A DNA stretch of 64,000 nucleotides, from positions 1,508,515 to 1,572,514 of the forward strand of contig OW028582.1 of the NCBI GenBank assembly GCA_932294295.1. Direction: 5' to 3'. The stretch comes from Alitta virens. Its lineage: Eukaryota > Annelida > Polychaeta > Phyllodocida > Nereididae. The position numbers were made by a program, and so were the translations under genes. Positions 21,300 through 33,535 of this stretch are shown piece by piece (positions within the stretch are counted from its first letter, which is position 1; each line of letters starts with the position of its first letter). The notes beneath the pieces were generated by a model. The model worked only from the letters and a program-made list of their open reading frames with translations, was not told the DNA's origin and did not search any database.

Positions 21300-22490
21300 G
21301 AAGGTAAAGGGTAGTTGGAGTTAAGGCCGTTTTAACCGATAAGGTCTTTACTGTCTGACTGTGGTATGGTCCAAACTTCAAGAGGGTATTAGGGTAGTTG
21401 AACGACTTTTTTAACCTGTAAGTTCATTAACGTCTGACTGTGGTAGGGTCCAAACTTCGAGAGTAGTTGAAGTTTACGATGTTTTAACCTATAAGGTCTT
21501 TAACATCTGACTTTGGTATGGTCCAAAATTCGAGAGGGCATAAGGTAGTTGAAGTAAAAGACATTTTTAACCTATAAGGTCATTAATGTCAGACTATGGT
21601 ATTGTCCAAACTTTGAGAGGGCATAGGGTAGTTGAGTTAACGATGTTTTTAACCTATAAGGTCATTAACGTCTGACTGTGGTAGGGTCCAAACTTCGAGA
21701 GTAGTTGAAGTTTACGATGTTTTAGCCTATAAGGTCTTTAACATCTGACTTTGGTATGGTCCAAAATTCGAGAGGGCATAGGGTAGTTGAAGTAAAAGAC
21801 ATTTTTAACCTATAAGGTCATTAATGTCAGACTATAGTATTGTCCAAACTTTGAGAGGGCATAGGGTAGTTGAGTTAACGATGTTTTTAACCTATAAGGT
21901 CATTAACGTCTGACTGTGGTAGGGTCCAAACTTCGAGAGTAGTTGAAGTTTACGATGTTTTAACCTATAAGGTCTTTCACATCTGACTTTGGTATGGTCC
22001 AAAATTCGAGAGGGCATAGGGTAGTTGAAGTAAAAGACATTTTTAACCTATAAGGTCATTAATGTCAGACTATAGTATTGTCCAAACTTTGAGAGGGCAT
22101 AGGGTAGTTGAGTTAACGATGTTTTTAACCTATAAGGTCATTAATATCAGACTATGGTATGGTCCAAACTTCGAGAGAGTATAGGGTAGTTGAGTTAACG
22201 ATGTTTTAACCTATAAGGTCTTTCACATCTGACTGTGGTATTGTCCTAACTTCGAGAGGGCATAGGGTAGTTGAACGACTTATTTAACCTGTAAGGTCAT
22301 TAACATCAGACTATGGTATGGTCCAAAATTCGAGAGGGTATAGGGTACTTGAGTTAACGACGTTTTAACCTATAAGGTCTTTACCGTCTGACTGTGGTAT
22401 GGTCCAAACTTCGAGAGAGTATAAGGTAGTTGAAGTTAACAATATTTTTAACCTATAAGGTCATTAAAATCAGACTATGGTATGGATATT
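21300..22490. repeat. 80-bp satellite with 238-bp higher-order unit
   Basis: About fifteen monomers of roughly 77-86 bp, each containing AACCTATAAGGTC, CTGACT or CAGACT, TGGTATGGTCCAAA and TAGTTGA. Three monomer types (CATTAACG, CTTTAACAT or CTTTCACAT, CATTAATG) repeat in the same order from 21425, 21663 and 21901, giving a higher-order period of about 238 bp. Confidence 0.95.
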
Positions 22491-22522
22491 TAAGTATGGC
22501 TAGCTAGTGTACAGGAGAACAC

Positions 22523-22677
22523 TACATGGCCAAATGTGCCACGTGCGTTTTCCATGAGAAGGATAAACGCATGGAAAACGCATGGTTTTTAGCTAATTAT
22601 AATGAGGCAAAAACCATGCGTTTTCCATGCGTTTATCCAAACGCATGGAAAACGCATGTGGCACAATTGGCCATGTA
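22523..22677. mobile_element. Palindromic MITE, copy 2 (best preserved)
   Basis: About 35-bp terminal inverted repeats: TACATGGCCAAATGTGCCAC at the left against the inverse of GTGGCACAATTGGCCATGTA at the right. Inside, TTTCCATG and CATGGAAA arms repeat so the whole single strand can fold into a long hairpin. TA at both ends is the likely target duplication. Confidence 0.82.
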
Positions 22678-22679
22678 GG

Positions 22680-22890
22680 TGTAGAAACTGAACATCATAA
22701 GTCTGTGCCTGTGAATAAGGGAGTTTTCTCCATATCTCGGCAAGTTTTGAAGCAACAGAAAGCATGCCATGTAAGACGTGGGCCAAAACGGTATGAATAA
22801 TCGTTGATTTAACCTAAAACCATCCCGCTTTTCACCATAAAATATTTAACAGTTTTACATATTTTCTGGGACTATACAGTGGCTATTAAA
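22680..22890. other. Intergenic DNA, nothing recognised
   Basis: No supported feature. Confidence 0.5.
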
Positions 22891-22894
22891 CAGT

Positions 22895-22978
22895 GCATAG
22901 AGTGAGATTTGAACCCATACACCTAAACTGTTCTGTCATCCAAGATGATCATTTTAAACACTAAACCACTAGACAAAA
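22895..22978 (-). mobile_element. tRNA-like head of an unnamed SINE
   Basis: On the minus strand, TGTCTAGTGGTTTAGTG (22958-22974) matches an A box and GGGTTCAAATCTC (22903-22915) a B box, spaced with a long variable region as in class II (Leu/Ser-like) tRNAs. Acceptor-stem pairing is not visible, so a tRNA-derived SINE head is more likely than a tRNA gene. Confidence 0.5.
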
Positions 22979-22979
22979 A

Positions 22980-23630
22980 TGTAAATTTCTTTATATCATT
23001 AAGTCAAAATATTCGCCTGTTTGTCTACCAGTACAAACATATTTATGTGGATAACAACATTATAATATTGTCTATGCATTTCTCAATGGTGAGTAAAGAA
23101 TGACTATTAATATCAATGCCATTTCTTGATCAATTTATATGCATGGATTTGGCTGCCATAAGGCATACTTCAAGGCAACTGTCTGACAGCTGGCCTAGCA
23201 TGGTTAATACTAAATGATTGAATAATAAAGTCGACCCAGTCCTAGCAGACTGGGAGAATTATGGCCCCTGCCTTTGGTGATTGCATAAAATGTTCATATG
23301 AGACCAGACGTCTCTCATATTGAATCAGGACCTGATATGATCATTCTATGAACTTCTGTCAAGAGGCTGTCATCTCCAAATTGCCTCCAGAGACACCAAG
23401 ATGGCTGATCCGACCAGACCTGCCACAGGAATTACTTTTGCTAAATATAACCAGAAAATGACACCATGTTTATCCTGAGGCTGAAGGCAGTGACAAACTG
23501 GTGGAAAGGAGTGAGATGGCATGAAGGAAAGGGGAAAGGAATGAGCTGTTGGAGGAAGGAAATGAAGAAATGTAGACTAAATAATATATAATATATTATT
23601 GTTGAAATATCTATTAATAACATCCAGAAG
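22980..23630. other. Intergenic DNA, nothing recognised
   Basis: Single-copy-looking. A short minus-strand frame at 23441-23623 is unconvincing. Confidence 0.55.
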
Positions 23631-23639
23631 TTTCAGGCT

Positions 23640-23709
23640 GTGATAGATAGATAGACAGATAGATAGACAGATAGATAGACAGATAGACAGATAGACAGAT
23701 AGATAGTTT

Positions 23710-23747
<38 letters not shown>

Positions 23748-24115
23748 CAGTTAGATAGATAGAAAGATAGAAAGATAGATATGGAAAGTGTAGCCCTCTA
23801 AGGCAAGTTCTTGCCACTATCGAGGGTTGATTGATGAAGTGAAAGAGGAGTCCACCCATGTTATATATTTACCCCATGGGTGGGATCTTTTACTTGCCTC
23901 AGCAAAGACACTGAGTACAAGGGACCACCAATTGAACGTCTCATCCGAAATACATCCAGCTGCTGGGATGATGCTCATTAAAGGGGCCCGGGCCTGGGAT
24001 TGAACCCTGGGTCCTTCAGAGGAGCAGGTGAGCGTCTTGCCACTAGACCACTCAGTAGATAGATAGATAGGTAGATAGATAGATAGACAGACAAATAGAT
24101 AGATATATAGATATT
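23640..24115 (-). mobile_element. SINE-B full copy between GATA arrays
   Basis: Head on the minus strand: GTGGTCTAGTGGCAAGACG (A-box region) and GGGTTCAATCCC (B box), then the body, the shared core (CACCCATGGGGTAAAT), the B-type end (GGCAAGAACTTGCC palindrome) and an expanded (TATC)n tail at 23640-23780. A second GATA array (24055-24115) abuts the head, so it landed in or created GATA repeats on both sides. Confidence 0.92.
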
Positions 24116-24119
24116 TACC

Positions 24120-24800
24120 TGGTCTTAATAAGTAGGTAGAATACAATGATAAGAATACGTTTGGGTCTTGAACCAATGTTTCACTGTAACTCAATTGTGA
24201 TCAACAAACCATGAAAGTGTGATAAACAGTAACCAAGATGTGATAAACAAAAAACAACAACAAAAAGAGGCTGTTTATCATTTCTTTGGTCTGATGCCTG
24301 TGTGGTACAACGAGAAAGTGCGTGGTACAAAGAGAAAGCTCAAATGAAAGCTGCTCAAATGAAAGCTGAACAATTAACGGCGAAAGGCACAAGAAAGCAA
24401 AGATGGTCATCAATCTTACAAATGGCTCCAAATGACAATATGTTTATAATTAGGAGAAAATTGCTCTTTCTGAAAAAATGGAAAAAAAACACACAAGAGC
24501 AAGATGGATGAGTTGCCATGGTGACGGATGAATATGGATGAAAAATGGATAGATGGAGGTCAGAAAGTACAGCCATGCCAACAAGGGACACACTAATTGT
24601 TCGTGTATCATCCATGTATCATATTTGATGTTCCTGATGTATCATCTTCATCCATTGTTTAAACTGTCAGCATCTTTTGTTGCTTCATGACAAGAAGAGC
24701 ATGTTTTGCAAGATGAATTATTTTGTTCTGTGTTAAAATGTCACATATTAAATATTAAATTATCTACAATGTATAGAAATACATATATCAAGTCGAATCT
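24120..24800. other. Intergenic DNA with one X-box word
   Basis: GTTGCCATGGTGAC at 24512-24525 is an RFX X-box form. Open frames on both strands at 24201-24615 are not recognised as proteins. Confidence 0.45.
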
Positions 24801-25790
24801 CGATGTAAGACCACCTCACTATTAAGACCACTAAGTTTTTACTCTATATATGCATAGCATTCTAACCACTGTTTTTAACTTTACTATTAGGACAACCTCA
24901 CTATTAGGACCACCACACCATTTTGTACCCCATTATATTCTACCTCTCTATTTAAGACCACCTCTCTATTAAGATCACAACCTCTGTATAAAGACCACCT
25001 CACTATTAAGACCACCTCATTCTTAAGACCACCACAATATAAGACCAACTAACTATAATTAGGACCACCTCATTATTAGAACCACCTCACTATTAAGACC
25101 ACCTCACTATTAAGAACACCACCTCAATATTAAGACCACCTCTCTATTAAGACCATCTCACTATTAGGACCACTTCACTATCAAGACCACCTCACCATTA
25201 AGAATACCACCACACTATTAAGACCATCTCACCATTAAGACCCACTCTCTACTATTAAGACAAATCATTATTAAGACCACCTCTCTATTATGACCACCTC
25301 ACTATTATGACTACCTCACCATTAAGACCACCTCTCCATTAAGACCACCTCACTATTAAGACCACCTCACAATAAGACCACCTCACTATTAAGACCATGT
25401 CATCATTAAGACTAATTCACTATTAAGACAACTCATTATTAAGACTACCTCACCATTAAGACCACCTCTCTATTAAGACCACCTCACTATTAAGACTACC
25501 TCACTATTAAGACCACCTCTTTATTAAGACCACTTCACTATTAAGACCACTTCACTATTAAGACCACCTCACTATTAAGACCACCTCACCATTAAGACCA
25601 CCTCACCATTAAGACCACCTCTCTATTAAGACCACTTCACTATTAAGACCACTTCTTTATTAAGACCACTTCACTATTACGACCACCTCACTATTAAGAC
25701 CACCTCACTATTAAGATCACCTCACCATTAGGACCAGTAAAAGTATTCCATATGTGATCTTAATTGCGAGATTCCATGTATTTCAGTGGA
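24795..25790. mobile_element. 17-bp minisatellite with inverted ends, copy 1
   Basis: About 50-55 units of ACCACCTCACTATTAAG with variants, bounded by GAATCTCGATGTAAGACCAC at the left and, inverted, GGAATCTCGCAATTAAGATC at the right. The boundary units thus form terminal inverted repeats that extend into the array, as if a MITE had expanded internally. Confidence 0.8.
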
Positions 25791-26110
25791 TTTTATCAGG
25801 TATTTTTTCAGAATTTGTTAAAACATAATTATGAATAATAAATGGTTAAATTACAAGTTAGGACATCTTTTTAATAATGATAATAAATAAATAAATAGTT
25901 TGTTAAAGCTATTTGATAAAAGTCAATAAGAAAATTCCTGGTTTAATGGAGCTTTGATCAGATCACAAACATGGGGTAAACAAACTCAAAGAACTAAATA
26001 AAAATCACAAACAAATAAAAATCATTAAAAAAAAAAAATTATCAATAAACTAAGTGCATACAACCAAAGGGGGGGGGGATGTTTTCTACCCTAACAGTAT
26101 CTAATGTCAG
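25791..26110. other. AT-rich intergenic DNA
   Basis: A-rich tracts and a poly-G near 26070. No gene. Confidence 0.6.
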
Positions 26111-26114
26111 CACC

Positions 26115-26470
26115 TAACCCCCCTGCTGCGTCAGAACGTCGACGAGAACGTCACGACGTACGTAATGACGCTGTTTGTCCTTTGATAACGCGCGTCATGA
26201 AGTCTGCATCCAGAGACAGAAGAAAATACATCTAACTATGAAAAAGGGTTAGGGCAATGTCTGTGGACACTGACTGCACTTTGCTCTGAGGGTAAAAAAA
26301 ACGTATGGTTTTTAGCAGCCAGAGATATAATATGAAACGTTGCTGATGTAATTAAAAGACGTAGCGTCCCTTTGATGTGGCGGGCATGACGCGCGCTCTG
26401 GGGGACGTCGCGAGCGTCTTGGTTTGCCTCATGGAAGGGTCAAGGTCAGATCAAAGTGACCAACTGACCC
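26115..26470. promoter_or_regulatory. CGTC/GACG-rich patches with nuclear-receptor words
   Basis: GAACGTCGACGAGAACGTC and ACGACGTACGTAATGACG (26136-26172), GACGCGCGCTC and GACGTCGCGAGCGTC (26388-26420), and GTCAAGGTCA at about 26439-26448 (ERR/SF-1 half-site form). CpG is locally dense. Confidence 0.38.
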
Positions 26471-26570
26471 CTAGGCAGACAGACAGATAGATAGATAAAA
26501 TAAAGATTATTTCATCATTCCCAGTAGCCTGTACTGTCAACTGCCAGATTAGGATATCAAAGTGTATCCC

Positions 26571-26576
26571 TCTGAG

Positions 26577-26639
<63 letters not shown>

Positions 26640-26818
26640 GGGTTAAATGATTGATTGACTAATTGATTGGTTGACTGATTGACTGATTGATTGGTTGACT
26701 GATTGATTGATTGACTGATTGGTTGACTGATCGACTGATTGATTGGTTTATTGATTGACTGATTGAATAATTGATTGGTTTACTTATTGATTGATTGCTT
26801 GATTGATTGCTTGATTGC

Positions 26819-26859
<41 letters not shown>

Positions 26860-26862
26860 AGA
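26571..26862. repeat. GATT tetranucleotide array
   Basis: (GATT)n with GACT, GGTT and GCTT variants. The glutamine/serine/asparagine-rich frame on the minus strand is an artefact of it. Confidence 0.95.
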
Positions 26863-26869
26863 TAATACA

Positions 26870-27537
26870 TGTATTAGTTTCATTATAGTTGATACAAATG
26901 AATCAGAAAAAAATGTACAGGAATGACCTTGACATTCACAAGAGTTAATTGGTATAATCAAAAATAAATGTCCACTTGTGCTTTTGGTCTTATTTTTAAA
27001 TATATGTCATGGAGAAACATAGTGTGGACTCCAAGCTTATCATCTCATCATTACTTCACTGGAATTGAATCATCTACCTAACAGAAAGGACTGCTAAATT
27101 AAATGCAACATTTCGAATGCAAATTATTATTATAATTTTTAGTTTATTCTTTTATATCTGATGATGAGATTAGAAAATCAAATCAGTTGTTCGGAATTAC
27201 ATCTAAAAATGGACTTGCAATAATAGGCCTCCTTTTTAAAAGCTAACCTGTAAAAACTAATATAAAATAAGAATATATTATGGTAATGATTCATTGTTTA
27301 TATATATATATGCTTATGATTTATTCTATATAAATTTTTTCCTCTTTTTTTATTTTTTCTATTTCTTGTTTATATTCTTTAACTTAGCAACTTTGTCCAT
27401 TTTAAATTATTTCACGTTTAATTAGATACTTGGGTGTAAAATATCATTTATTTTGGCACATACGCAAGTACTCGGGTCAGCCAGCTTTGTGAATTCATCT
27501 TTTTATCAAAATGCTTTTGTAATAGTATATTTTCCAT
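26870..27537. other. AT-rich intergenic DNA with a SINE-C trace
   Basis: A 60-bp SINE-C scrap (GTGTGGACTCCAAG, TTATCATCTCATCATTAC) at about 27015-27065. The rest is AT-rich without features. Confidence 0.6.
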
Positions 27538-27551
27538 TGGATATTGTAGCT

Positions 27552-27789
27552 GTGTGTGTGTGTGCATGCGTGTGTGCATGCATGCGTGCGTGCGTGCATG
27601 TGTGTGTGTGATTAGGGCTTTACGTCCTGTATTTCTGCACCAGTTGGGCTAATTAGGACAGGCAGAGACCATGGCAATGAGACGAAGGAGGAAACAGCCA
27701 TCCAACTTAGGCTCGACCGGGAATCGAACCCGGGACCCAGCAGTTGGAAGCCCAGAGCGCTACCTCTGAGCTAAGCCCCCGCCCTGGGA
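27552..27789 (-). mobile_element. Full SINE-A with expanded TG tail, 14-bp TSD
   Basis: Full family A copy (head at 27789, B box GGTTCGATTCC, A-box region TAGCTCAGAGGTAGCGC). The 3' tail has expanded into (TG)n/(TGCG)n over about 55 bp. TGGATATTGTAGCT is duplicated exactly at 27538-27551 and 27790-27803. Confidence 0.95.
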
Positions 27790-28004
27790 TGGATATTGTA
27801 GCTAATAAATTGAATTAAAATTGAAAATAGACACATAACTCGCGCACTGATATTTACTGCAAGCTAAACTGGGCCAATTTGAAGGTTGAATTACCAAGAT
27901 TATTTTGTTTCCCACATCACAAGTTTCACGTTATTTAAAAGCCATGTTTTATAAATAAATTGTCAAATGTCACTGCAACTGGGTAGTCCACAGCAGAGTT
28001 CATT

Positions 28005-28400
28005 CACCTTCTTCAGCTGGTATTATTCAAGATCACTAAACAGTTTCCATAGCAACTAGGATTTCACTTTCCAGAGAATTCATACACTTTCAGGTGCTGA
28101 TTCAAGAACATTATAATATTGTTTCCATAGCCACTATAATTTCAAAGTACAGATAATTCAATTTCCTTCAGCTGTTGATTCAAGAACACTAAATAGTTTC
28201 CATAGCAACCAAAATTCAAATATTAATTACCCTCATTCGACTTTTAAAACTACATCCTTGACAAGCCTGTTTAGGCATGAGTCTTTCTCAGCTCCCTGAG
28301 GGAAACAAAGCATCCAGAGTGTTGAATAACCATCTTCATAAATGTGTTGATTAATTCATGATCACTAAATAGTTTCCATGGCATCCAGAATTTCGGTGTC
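28005..28400. repeat. X-box-containing tandem repeat of about 80 bp
   Basis: Four diverged units, each with TTGATTCAAGAACAC or TTCAAGATCACTAAA followed by GTTTCCATAGCAAC-type words at 28043, 28121, 28196 and 28372. That 14-mer fits the RFX X-box consensus, and it is the best conserved part of the unit. Confidence 0.75.
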
Positions 28401-28423
28401 AATCTACATTGCATAATAACAAA

Positions 28424-28449
28424 ATAGATAGATAGATAGATAGATAGAC

Positions 28450-28492
<43 letters not shown>

Positions 28493-28820
28493 ATTGCAAT
28501 AAATAGATAGATAGATAGCTAGATAGATAGACATATAGCTAGACAGATAGACAGACATATAGATAGATAGATAGATAGACATATAGATAGACAGATAGAC
28601 AGACATATAGATAGACAGATAGACATATAGATAGACAGATAGACATATAGATAGACAGATATATAGACAGATAGACAGACATATAGATAGATAGATAGAT
28701 AGATAGATAGACATATAGATAGACATATAGATAGACATATAGGTAGACAGATAGACAGACATATAGATAGATAGATAGACAGACATATAGATAGATAGAT
28801 AGATAGAAAGATAGATGATT

Positions 28821-28874
<54 letters not shown>

Positions 28875-28883
28875 GAGATAGAG

Positions 28884-28915
<32 letters not shown>
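28424..28915. repeat. GATA/GACA compound array
   Basis: (GATA)n mixed with ACATATAGATAGACAG units. A short non-repeat interruption (about 28490-28502) splits it. Confidence 0.95.
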
Positions 28916-28919
28916 TACA

Positions 28920-29495
28920 GATCAGTGACCTAATGGTGTAAGTATTGCACAGCTTTCCATAAAACCTGGGTTTAATTTTTGTATTTACCCAATTAATCTA
29001 TACTTACTTCATAATCTCATTATATGTTCTATATCAAACTAGTAGTACCTTATATATGGTGTCTATGGAAAGGCAAGATAATGTCCCACTCATTGGGTTA
29101 ACATGTAAGATGGTATAACCCCCTCCCCCTTTATCTCACCAATAAACCATTGTTACTATCAACATATATATGATCAAGTAACTTGAATATGAGGGCTGCA
29201 TTAAATTTATCCTAATTGTAATAACATAATATATTGTTTTTCATAAGAATATTTTCATATTTTTATGCATTTTCCTTGTATTTGTACATTGTGTTGTGAT
29301 CAACACAAAAACATGAAAGATATATATATATATCTAAGCTATTTTGGGCCGCCACATTTCACAAAAACATCTTAAGCTTTGGTGAAAACAAAAACATCCT
29401 AAATGCTGATTAACCTAGATAAGAAAACAGTAATTCCATATACCTTTATAGATACAAAGAGATAAGATAATGGCCTATTCAGTATTTAATCAGTG
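28920..29495. other. AT-rich intergenic DNA
   Basis: Weak SINE-C-like trace at about 29055-29130; otherwise nothing. Confidence 0.5.
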
Positions 29496-29499
29496 GTTA

Positions 29500-29880
29500 C
29501 ATTCAAAGGAAAACAGGTAAATTGGTGTTTTCCATCAGCAGTTCGCGAACGGCAATCAGCTCATCAAACGCCAATGACGTCAGAGCTAATTGTCTGGAAT
29601 GTGATACAGCCCTCTTTGGGTTACATTTTCCCAGAAAAATTATGTAAAAAGAGATTATGAGGGTAGCCTCAGCAGCCCAGAAACGAAAGATCAATAAGTG
29701 TGCTCGTTCCGATATCTCCATCAATGTGATTACTCGCCTTCCCATAGATGGCGCTGCAGTGCTGATGAAGCTAAACAAGGCGACGGTAGAGGGCGCTTCA
29801 AAAGCCCTGGGGAATCCTTTAAACATGAAAGGACCGTGCAGAAACACTGGCCTCTGATCTGCATCTACGAAATGTCCCCT
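29500..29880. other. Less AT-rich island, open on both strands
   Basis: A 115-codon minus-strand frame (29503-29847) and 66-codon plus-strand frames overlap. The minus frame is rich in hydrophobic residues; the plus frame (AQKRKINKCARSDISINV) is basic. No family is recognised. The same DNA has a perfect CRE (29575-29582), a CTCF-like word CCCATAGATGGCG (29741-29753) and AGAGGGCGCTTC, so a regulatory island is a better reading than a gene. Confidence 0.3.
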
Positions 29881-30250
29881 TTGACAGATACTTAAAAGAG
29901 ACCCTTTGCCCTCCTGTCATATAAACAGACATTTCATCAACTTCATGTTTTACTCTGATTAAAAACGCCATTATGTCGCCATATATAAGTTACTGAAAAA
30001 TTACAAAATAGTTTAAGGGTTACAGGTTCAATAAACTACATTATTAAAGTATTTTTCTTAAAACAAAAAAAAATAGTTTGAAATTTATTCATAAAGAATT
30101 TGAATTTCATGGAATTTCTTTGATCACAAAAGGTTGGAAACTTCAGATTTTTAAGAACTTTCTTTGTTTCCTAACCACCCGAACTTCTTAGGCCTATAAT
30201 AAATAAATTGTTATCTTGTAAATACTTCTTAAAGTGCCCCATACTCTATA
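29881..30250. other. AT-rich intergenic DNA
   Basis: No supported feature. Confidence 0.55.
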
Positions 30251-30253
30251 AAT

Positions 30254-30556
30254 GATAGATAGATAGGTAGATGTTGAAAGTGCAGCCCTCTAAGGCAAGT
30301 TCTTGCCACTATCGAGGTATGATTGATGAGGTGAGAGAGGAGGAGTCCACCTGTGTTACACATTTACCCCATGGGTGGGATCTTTTACTTGCCTCAGCAT
30401 AGACGCCGAGTACAAGGGACCACCAATTTAACGTCTCATCCGAACGGCATCCAGCTGCTGGGATGATGCTCATGAAAGGTGTCTGGGCCTAGGATTGAAC
30501 CCGGGTCCTTCGGAGGAGCAGCCGAGCGTCTTACCACTAGACCACCAAGCTGCCTA
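30254..30556 (-). mobile_element. SINE-B, best full-length copy
   Basis: About 300 bp on the minus strand. Head GGCAGCTTGGTGGTCTAGTG then GTAAGACGC (A-box region) and GGGTTCAATCC (B box, about 30492-30502). Then GAGCATCATCCCAGCAGC, the shared core (GTACTCGGCGTCTATGC, CACCCATGGGGTAAATG), the B-type 3' end with the GGCAAGAACTTGCC palindrome and a short GATA tail. The head resembles Glu/Asp-type tRNA A-box sequence. Confidence 0.93.
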
Positions 30557-31080
30557 TGGAATTATTAAGTAATATACTCCCTACATAGATAGCTTTAGAC
30601 AGCTAGTTATAGCTAGATTGATCGGTTTAGTGTTATGTAGCACTGTGTTTAAATAGCAGTCTAGCTTAGTCTTGAAGTACTGCATGTTATCTGTAATAAA
30701 TTTGATCACATCCACTGTCAATTGCAATGATGTAGAGGTTTGGGGGCTCAATTGCAATTACAATAGCTTTGTAATCCATAGATTGAACCCAGGTCCCAAG
30801 AGTAATGAGTAAAATCATTAACCTTTACAAGGTATCGCCCCCAGGTGGCAGCACTGCATTCTGATTATAATATCATATTCATATACAATGCATGATTGGG
30901 GAGCAATGCATTATTTACATGGAGTATTGACAGATTCATTAAATATATGATCCTACATTGGTTCACTATAAAGTCTAGGATTATCGAAATACTTCAAAAT
31001 TATAAGAGGGAAAATAATACAAATGTGACTTAATTTACCAATATATTTACTTATCAAATTATTATTTTAAGCTGATTTGC
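30557..31080. other. Intergenic DNA with CTCF-like and tRNA-like words
   Basis: CCCCCAGGTGGCA (30838-30850) fits the CTCF core at 12 of 13 positions. Just upstream, minus-strand GGGTTCAATCT with a weak A-box-like word is a possible degraded tRNA-derived head. Confidence 0.4.
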
Positions 31081-31094
31081 CTGAAAGTCTCAAT

Positions 31095-31800
31095 GATTTT
31101 GGTATGAAGCTAAATCAGCTTTTATGACCAACTGCAGGCAGACGTAATGATGAGATGATAAGGCTGCTTGGAGTCCACACCATGGTACACATTTACAAGA
31201 TTATAGGCAGTGATTTTTACAAATTAAAGGTCCATGCAATATAGTGTTAATGTCTCAATAAGTCTGAAGCTTAGTCAGCTTATACGACCATATCAGGCAG
31301 AAGTAATGATGAGATAAGGCTACTTGGAGTCCACACCATGGTACACATTTACTAGACTATAGGCAGGGATATTTACAAATTAAAGGTCCATGCAATATAG
31401 TGTTAATGTCTCAATAAGTCTGAAGCTTAGTCAGCTTATATGACCATAGCAGGCAGACGTAATGGTGAGATGAAAAGGCTACTTGGAGTCCACACCATGT
31501 TACACATTTACTGGACTAGGCAGTGATATTTACAAATTAATGGTCAATTCAATGGGTCTGAAGTTAGTCAGCTTACATGGCCAGTTTCAGACGTAATGAT
31601 GAGATAATAAGGCTACTTAGTGTCCACCCATGTTACACATTTACCCTATGGGTGGAGTATTTTACTTGCCTCAGCATAGACACCGAGTACTAGGCACCTC
31701 CAATTTAGCATCTCATGTGACCGACATCCGGCTGCTGAGATGTAGCTCATGAAGAGCGCCTGGCCTGGAATTTGAACCCAGGGACCATCAGCTGAGCTAA
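31095..31800 (-). repeat. Tandem array of SINE-C monomers ending in a head
   Basis: Four minus-strand monomers (AGTCTGAAGCTTAGTCAGC, GACGTAATGATGAGATGA, GGAGTCCACACCATGGTACA) spaced about 150-165 bp, linked by TAGGCAGTGATATTTACAAA. The last one continues into a core and a degenerate head (TTTGAACCCAGGGACC), so one full SINE plus three extra 3' bodies is the simplest reading. Confidence 0.85.
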
Positions 31801-31859
31801 AACCGCCATGGGATGATGTCTGGCCAAAGACTTGGGCTCATTATAACAATAGCCTTGGC

Positions 31860-32400
31860 CAATATAACTTTTGAATCCCACAAAACTCTGTGTTGGACAA
31901 CACACCATCCACTATAGTTATATTCTCCACTCAGCTGCTATGAGCCAATCACAATGCTTAAAACTGTCATCCAGCATGGGTATTATGTTGGATGGCTGCA
32001 GCATATGTTGGATTGCTGTAGTGTATGTTCGATGGCTGTAGTGTATGTTGGATGGCTGCAGAGTATGTTGGATGGCTGCAGAGTATGTTGGATGGCTGCA
32101 GTGTATGTTGGATGGCTGTGTATATTGGATTGCTGTAGTGTATATTGGATGGCTGCAGTGCATGTTGGATGGCTGCAGTGTATGTTGGATGGCTGCAGTG
32201 TATGTTGGATAGCAGCAGAGTATGGTTGATGGCTGTAGAGTATGTTGAATGGCTGCAGTGTATGTTGGATGGCTATAGAGTATGTTGTATAAGCAATGGC
32301 GAGTGGCATACCATCCAACATTCCAAAAAATTATAAATATATTAATATTATTACATGTAATTTTTCCTCATCCCACAAAACTCTATGTTGGACTCTTAAC
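31860..32400. mobile_element. Element F copy with expanded 20-bp minisatellite
   Basis: About 14 units of GTATGTTGGATGGCTGCAGT (31980-32290) lie between ATATTCTCCACTCAG at the left and GAGTGGCATACC at the right. The same ends bracket single-unit relatives at 52250-52420 and 55315-55470, with the interior in opposite orientation. Frames open here reflect the repeat. Confidence 0.75.
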
Positions 32401-32740
32401 CATCCAATATTGTTATAATATCTTGTATAATGAGGTTTGTTGAACAAGCGTGTTGACACTAGGTGATTCCATTTTCTTGTAAGACATGTCTCAGCTTCTC
32501 TAAATCAATTTATCCATAATTTGCATTTTTATCGGATTATTTTGAGCTGCTCTATATTCTAGAGAAATAATTTGATTGTCAGAGGCTGGATACAGGGCTG
32601 CTTGATGCTGGTGTGGACTCCTATAATGCAATCATGCCACTCAGAATTTGTCTAGTTGTTTGCACAACAAACCCATGACATATAATCCATAACACTATTA
32701 TTCTAGCAAACAGGCTAAAAACATTTGTTTTGTCTGATTG
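32400..32740. other. AT-rich intergenic DNA
   Basis: No supported feature. Confidence 0.55.
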
Positions 32741-32744
32741 CAGA

Positions 32745-33535
32745 TATTATATTACATTTTTTCATTCATATTTGTAAATATACCATAAAATTGTGATATA
32801 AAAAAAATATATTTTTTTTATATATTTTGGCTGAAAACCCCCAATATATAATGATGGTCCTTATATTCATCTTTGTTAATATACCATAACAATTGTGATA
32901 TAAAAGAAATATATATTTTTTTATTTAATGTGTTTGTAAACATAACATAAAAATTGTAATATAAAAAAAAAAAATTTTATTTAATATTTTGGGTGAAAAC
33001 CCTAATATATAATGATGGTTCTTATATTCATATTTGTAAATATACCAGAAAATGTTTGATATAAAAATAAGATTTAATTTAATTTAATATTTCTGCTGAA
33101 AATCCCAATATATAATGATGGTTCTGATATTCATATTTGTAAATATACCATAAAAATTGTGATATAAAAAAAAAACCCATATTTTGTATTTAATATTTTG
33201 GCTGAAAACCCCAATATATAATGATGGTTCTGATATTCATAGTTGTAAATATACCATAAAATTGTGATATTAAATAAATATATATTTTTTATTTAATATT
33301 TTGGCTGAAAACCCCAATATGGTTCTTATATTCATATTTGTAAATATAATATAAATATTGTGATATAAAAGAAATATATATTTTTTATTTAATATTTTGG
33401 CTGAAAACCCCAATATATAATGATGGTTCTTATATTCATATTTGTAACAATTGTGATATAAAAATAACATTTTATTTTATTTAATATTTCTGCTGAAAAC
33501 CCCAATATATTATGATATAAAACTAATAGATATAT
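32745..33535. repeat. AT-rich satellite of about 105-115 bp
   Basis: Seven to eight units, each with TTTGGCTGAAAACCCCAATA, TATAATGATGGTTCTTATAT, TCATATTTGTAAATATACC and a variable A/T tract. Copies vary mainly in the A/T tract. Confidence 0.93.
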
